From NCBI GenBank assembly GCA_016712865.1, contig JADJQH010000008.1:1240001-1304000 (forward strand): a stretch of 64,000 nt of DNA. Direction: 5' to 3'. This document shows, in pieces, positions 60,562 to 64,000 of the stretch. The translations under genes were made by a program, and so were the position numbers. This DNA is from Dokdonella sp. (GTDB lineage: Bacteria > Pseudomonadota > Gammaproteobacteria > Xanthomonadales > Rhodanobacteraceae). The notes beneath the pieces were generated by a model. That model saw nothing but the letters and a program-made list of their open reading frames with translations, did not search any database and was not told the origin of the DNA. Position 1 is the stretch's first letter. Each line of letters opens with the position of its first letter.

Positions 60562-61940
60562 GGCGCTGCCCCTGGCACGGTGATGCGTTCACGATGACTG
60601 ATGTTGTTGCTGCGGTCGCGCGAATAGATTTCGTAGGTGCCGGGTCGCAACCAAAGGTCGGCCACGGGTTCAGGGTCGCTGCTCTGGCGCACCTTGTCGT
60701 CATGACCCACCAGGCGCGACTTGAATTCGATGACCAGGCGGTCTGCAGGAATTGCAGCTTCCGGTTGGCCAATGGGACGCGCCTCCACCATGCAGGGATA
60801 TTGCTCGTCACACATGTGGCCGGTGACTTCGAAGGGCTTGCGCAAGCCACCGAGGGCAAGCCAGGTCGGGCGTCCCTTTTGCAGACTCTGTTCCGGGAAG
60901 AACACGCTGACATCGTAGGCGTCGTTCTTGAGCGACCAGGGTTTGTCTTGCTTGTCGATGAAAACGATCGGTTCGCGCGGTGCCAGTTTCGACATCACGG
61001 CACGGTAGTACGGATGGTCGCTCGCGGTCTTTTCATGCGAGATCAGCATGGTCTGTTCGATGGTCAAGGGATCAATGTCGGTGATGCGGGCGAAGTGCTG
61101 GGCCATTGCCTTGCCATCCAGGTATTTGCCGTGCTCCTGGATATGCGCGTAACCGGCGTTGACGACGAGGCGAGCGTCCGGATGGTCCTTGAAGACCTGG
61201 CGTTTGAGATTGCGTGCCTGGTCGGCCTCGCGCGCATCGCCGGTCGAATCACTGGATTCATAGGCATAGACCCGATAACCCAACTTGATTGCCGTATTGA
61301 TCATGTCCGAGTAGACCGGCTCCTCTGTGTAGAAGCCCGAGGCCGACGTGGTGTAACCGCGCTTGACCAGATCTTCGATGTCGTCCGGATACAGCGTTTC
61401 GGATGCAAACGAATCGAAACCCTCGGCGCGCAGGCGGGCCAGCATCTGTACGGTGAGGCTGCGGGTTTGCGGATTGCTGTGGTTCTCGTTGAAGAACACC
61501 GCCTGTCGCCCCTTGGCGAGGCGTGCAATCGCGTCGACGGCAGGCTCGGCGTGGTATCCGCCCTCATCCAGTGGTGATGGGGAATCGTCGCGCGCAGCCT
61601 TCTGCACGATGGAGAAACTGGTGCGGGCACCGGGATAGTTGCCAACCCAGGTCTGGTACCAACTCAGGTACTGGTTGAAGATCACGCGAAAGGCAAAATC
61701 GTTGCTGTTGGCATAGGCATCGCGCATGAACAGGTACTGGGACAGCAGCCCGCTGCGTCGCTTGGCTTCGGCCATGATGCGCTCGGAAGTGGCAACGGCT
61801 TCCTGTTGTTGATGCACGCTGGCGTGTCCGCCGGGTGCTTCCTCTGCGATGGCGAATGCGGCCTGCATTGCCAGCAGGCACGCGGTCAGCAGTGCCGCCC
61901 TGTGCGCGGATCGAAACGGTTTCGGAGTTGCAATGCGCAT
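60558..61940 (-). CDS. exported protein of unknown function coupled to the aminomuconate deaminase gene
   Basis: 460 residues from ATG 61940, preceded by GGAGGAAAA. A signal peptide (~14-33, AALLTACLLAMQAAFA) is followed by a helical region (~45-125) and a central domain with VFFNENHSNPQTRSLTVQMLARLRAEGFDSFASETLYPDD. This E-x-H plus Arg/Glu layout is reminiscent of the EreA/ChaN/TIKI superfamily; a late VNAGYAHIQEHGKYLDG fits the same idea. A beta-rich C-terminus with a Cys pair (HMCDEQYPC) ends in a Ser/Arg-rich strand. I do not recognise an exact family. It lies in a catabolic operon between the dehydrogenase (46 bp) and the deaminase (4-bp overlap). Confidence 0.8.
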   Translation of the reverse strand: MRIATPKPFRSAHRAALLTACLLAMQAAFAIAEEAPGGHASVHQQQEAVATSERIMAEAKRRSGLLSQYLFMRDAYANSNDFAFRVIFNQYLSWYQTWVGNYPGARTSFSIVQKAARDDSPSPLDEGGYHAEPAVDAIARLAKGRQAVFFNENHSNPQTRSLTVQMLARLRAEGFDSFASETLYPDDIEDLVKRGYTTSASGFYTEEPVYSDMINTAIKLGYRVYAYESSDSTGDAREADQARNLKRQVFKDHPDARLVVNAGYAHIQEHGKYLDGKAMAQHFARITDIDPLTIEQTMLISHEKTASDHPYYRAVMSKLAPREPIVFIDKQDKPWSLKNDAYDVSVFFPEQSLQKGRPTWLALGGLRKPFEVTGHMCDEQYPCMVEARPIGQPEAAIPADRLVIEFKSRLVGHDDKVRQSSDPEPVADLWLRPGTYEIYSRDRSNNISHRERITVPGAAP

Positions 61941-61986
61941 GATTTTTCCTCCGTGGCGCGGTGTGATTGTGCGTGTCGTCGTCTGT

Positions 61987-63444
61987 TCAACCGCTCTGGA
62001 TGCAGACATTGCGCGCCTCGGTGAAGAAGCGCAGCGCGTCGACGCCGCCTTCACGCCCCAGCCCCGAGTTCTTGACGCCGCCGAATGGCGTGCGCAGGTC
62101 GCGTGACAGCCAGCAATTGATCCAGACGATGCCGAATTCCAGACGTGCAGCCAGTCGGTGTGCGCGCTTGAGGTTGCTGGTCCACAGCGAAGCGGCCAAT
62201 CCATAGTCGCTGTGGTTGGCGATGCGGATGGCATCCTCCTCGTCATCGAAGGGAATCAGGCTCACCACCGGGCCGAAGATCTCCTGCTGGTTGGTTTGGC
62301 TATCCGGGCCCAGTCCTTCGATCACGGTCGGTTCGATGAACCAGCCATCCGCGCAGCGCCCCGGAAGGTTCAGCGCATGGCCGCCGCAGGCAAGCGTGCC
62401 GCCTTCCTCGCGCGCCGTTGCAATGGCGGACATCACCTTGTCGAAATGCGGCTTCGACACCAGTGCGCCCTGCTGGGTGCCCGGATCACGCGGATCACCC
62501 ACGCGCAGCGCCTTGACCGCGGCGAGATAGCGCTCGCGGAACTCGGCAAGGATGGAACGCTGCACCAGCAAGCGCGATCCACACAGGCAAATTTCACCCT
62601 GGTTGGCGAATCCCGAGCGCACGATGGTGGCCAGGTTCGCATCGTTGAATTCGAAATCGGCAAACACGATGGCCGGATTCTTGCCGCCCATTTCCAGTGA
62701 CAGCTTCTTGAACATGGGAGCCGCGCTGCTGGCAATGCTCGCGCCGGTTCGCGTGCTGCCGGTAAATGAAATCGCCTTGACCTTCGGGTGCTCGACGATG
62801 GCCTGGCCAACCGCAGCGCCTTCGCCGTGCACGATGTTGAGAACGCCGGGTGGAAAGCCCGCGGCAGCACTCAGCTCAGCGAGCCTGGCGGCCGTACAGG
62901 GCGTGATCTCGGAAGGCTTTGCCACCACGGCATTGCCAGCGGCGAGGGCAGGGGCGATTTTCCAGGTGAACAGGTACAGCGGCAGGTTCCATGGCGAGAT
63001 GCAGCCCACCACGCCGATGGGCTGGCGCAGGGTGACGTTGAGCGTCTCGGTCGAAGTCAGATGTGCTTCGCTGGGCCATTGGGTGACGGCGGCGGCAAAG
63101 AAGCGCAGGTTGCTCACCGCACGCGGGATATCGAGCTCGCGCGCGAGCGCAACCGGCTTGCCGTTGTCCTGCGACTCCAGTTCGGCCAGCGCATCGAGCT
63201 CGGCCTCAATGAGATCGGCCAGGCGCATCAGGCAGCCGGCGCGATCCTCGGGTCGGGTGTTTGCCCAGCCCATGCTGGCGCGGCTTGCAGCTTGCACCGC
63301 GCTTTCAACATCGGTCGCAGTGGAGGCCGGGCAGTGGGCGAACACCTTGCCGGTGGCCGGCTCGAACACATCCAGATGGCGGCCTTCGGCGGGAGCCTGT
63401 GGCCGTCCATCGATCCAGTTGTGCAGTTTCAGCATGGGTTCCAT
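61987..63444 (-). CDS. 2-aminomuconate semialdehyde dehydrogenase
   Basis: 485 residues (ATG 63435 is three codons in and equally possible). NAD-dependent aldehyde dehydrogenase with the cofactor motif ISFTGSTRTGASIA, catalytic Glu in LEMGGKNPAIVF (~255) and catalytic Cys in FANQGEICLCGSRL (~290). WNLPLYLFTWKIAPALAAGN and the C-terminal FGGVKNSGLGREGG match the HMSDH/AMSDH subgroup. In this context it oxidises 2-aminomuconate semialdehyde from ACMSD to 2-aminomuconate for the RidA-type deaminase. It may head the transcript that continues through the unknown gene. Confidence 0.92.
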   Translation of the reverse strand: MEPMLKLHNWIDGRPQAPAEGRHLDVFEPATGKVFAHCPASTATDVESAVQAASRASMGWANTRPEDRAGCLMRLADLIEAELDALAELESQDNGKPVALARELDIPRAVSNLRFFAAAVTQWPSEAHLTSTETLNVTLRQPIGVVGCISPWNLPLYLFTWKIAPALAAGNAVVAKPSEITPCTAARLAELSAAAGFPPGVLNIVHGEGAAVGQAIVEHPKVKAISFTGSTRTGASIASSAAPMFKKLSLEMGGKNPAIVFADFEFNDANLATIVRSGFANQGEICLCGSRLLVQRSILAEFRERYLAAVKALRVGDPRDPGTQQGALVSKPHFDKVMSAIATAREEGGTLACGGHALNLPGRCADGWFIEPTVIEGLGPDSQTNQQEIFGPVVSLIPFDDEEDAIRIANHSDYGLAASLWTSNLKRAHRLAARLEFGIVWINCWLSRDLRTPFGGVKNSGLGREGGVDALRFFTEARNVCIQSG

Positions 63445-63537
63445 GTCGCCAGCTTAGTCGCTTGCATTGCCTTGCGACAGTTTGGGAGTGCACCGCATGG
63501 CTGGCCCGCGCATGAGCGAGAGCCAGCCAGGCGGGGA

Positions 63538-64000
63538 TCATTGCCCTTGCTGGGTCAGGCCGCGACGTTCCAGCAGGGGCTGCACGTACGGCTCGCCGCC
63601 ACTGAAGTTGCGGAACAGGACCATCGCATCCTCGGAGCCGCCGCGAGAGAGCAGGGTGTTGCGGAAATGGTCGCCGTTCTTGCGGGTGAGGCCGCCGTTC
63701 TTCTTGAACCACTCCACACTGTCCGCATCCAGCACCTCGCTCCAGATGTAAGAGTAGTAACCGGCCGAGTAGCCGCCCATGATGTGCGAGAAATACGTGG
63801 TGCGATAGCGCGGTGGCACCGGGGCGAAGTCCACGCCGGCACGTTTGAGCGCGGCGGCCTCGAACGCCAGCACGCCATCAGCCTGTGGCGCCTGCGCGGC
63901 GCTGATCTGGTGCCAGGCCTGATCGAGCAGGGCAGCACCCAGATATTCGGTGGTGGCAAAACCCTGGTTGAACTTGTCCGATGCATTGACCTTGTCGAGC
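63538..64000 (-). CDS. M3 peptidyl-dipeptidase, C-terminal part (5' end beyond window)
   Basis: 154 C-terminal residues are visible; the start and the HExxH zinc site lie past the right edge. The stretch VPPRYRTTYFSHIMGGYSAGYYSYIWSEVLDAD carries the conserved Tyr/His substrate-binding loop of Dcp/oligopeptidase A family enzymes. The ending FRNFSGGEPYVQPLLERRGL is typical of Dcp rather than OpdA. It trims dipeptides from peptide C-termini. It is encoded on the same strand as the aldehyde dehydrogenase, 93 bp upstream of it. Confidence 0.92.
   Translation of the reverse strand, partial: LDKVNASDKFNQGFATTEYLGAALLDQAWHQISAAQAPQADGVLAFEAAALKRAGVDFAPVPPRYRTTYFSHIMGGYSAGYYSYIWSEVLDADSVEWFKKNGGLTRKNGDHFRNTLLSRGGSEDAMVLFRNFSGGEPYVQPLLERRGLTQQGQ

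Overview
The window is high-GC chromosomal DNA of a gammaproteobacterium, most likely a member of the Lysobacterales (Xanthomonadales). This placement is an inference from gene content: an Oar-type TonB receptor with a carboxypeptidase-regulatory domain, a giant exported BNR-repeat protein, the kynurenine route of tryptophan breakdown beside a partial methionine-salvage set, a heme-fused copper nitrite reductase, and GTAG-headed palindromic repeats of the kind described as SMAG elements in Stenotrophomonas. No phage, plasmid, integrase or CRISPR array was seen. The only RNA gene found is tRNA-Arg(CCU), with encoded CCA.

Layout. 0-2 kb: an NlpC/P60-type protein (cut by the window edge) coupled to a DUF819 membrane protein. 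2-11.5 kb: an exported transglutaminase-like protein, a TonB receptor, LysA, a fusion of a penicillin-binding-type serine hydrolase to a D-Ala-D-Ala dipeptidase, and a second serine hydrolase (a lipoprotein); this could be a peptide or muropeptide uptake and processing cassette. 11.5-24 kb: a small TPR protein, a DUF1648 protein, a TetR regulator with an adjoining alpha/beta hydrolase, an M1 aminopeptidase gene broken by one in-frame TAG, a 1124-residue exported BNR protein, an exported RidA and two further hydrolases. 24-34.4 kb: tRNA, azurin, a DUF3187 protein, an acyl-CoA carboxylase beta subunit, an Ala-rich lipoprotein, thiolase, a YcaQ-type glycosylase, a metallo-beta-lactamase-fold protein, a Rieske oxygenase and a PhzF protein.

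34.5-47.4 kb is a low-oxygen and denitrification block: GST, a diguanylate cyclase, hemN, an FNR-type regulator, a cysteine-synthase-like enzyme, a His-rich periplasmic protein, NnrS, SirB2, a porin, NirK with a C-terminal cytochrome c domain, NirV and a SCO copper chaperone. Five palindromes of the form TTGAT/C-N4-G/ATCAA sit just upstream of hemN, the His-rich gene, nnrS, the porin and nirK. They suggest one FNR/DNR-type regulon controlled at least partly by the FNR encoded inside it. Azurin at 24.2 kb is a plausible electron donor for NirK.

47.5-54 kb holds uup, a glutathione peroxidase, a membrane-bound C13 (legumain-like) peptidase and mtnC-mtnD-mtnB. 54.2-63.4 kb, all on the minus strand, carries genes for the path from kynurenine through 3-hydroxyanthranilate to 2-aminomuconate and its deamination (KMO, kynureninase, HAAO, ACMSD, aldehyde dehydrogenase, RidA-type deaminase), plus two coupled genes of unknown role. 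A 1.15-kb repeat-rich stretch containing 50-bp and 108-bp tandem units splits this gene set. An M3 peptidase runs off the right edge.

Intergenic DNA is unusually rich in repeats: three copies of a ~110-bp REP-like inverted-repeat element, several GTAG palindromes, a 45-bp hairpin array, a 108-bp array, and an 11-G homopolymer upstream of the peroxidase gene. Most long ORFs antisense to these genes are byproducts of GC-rich codon use and were left out.
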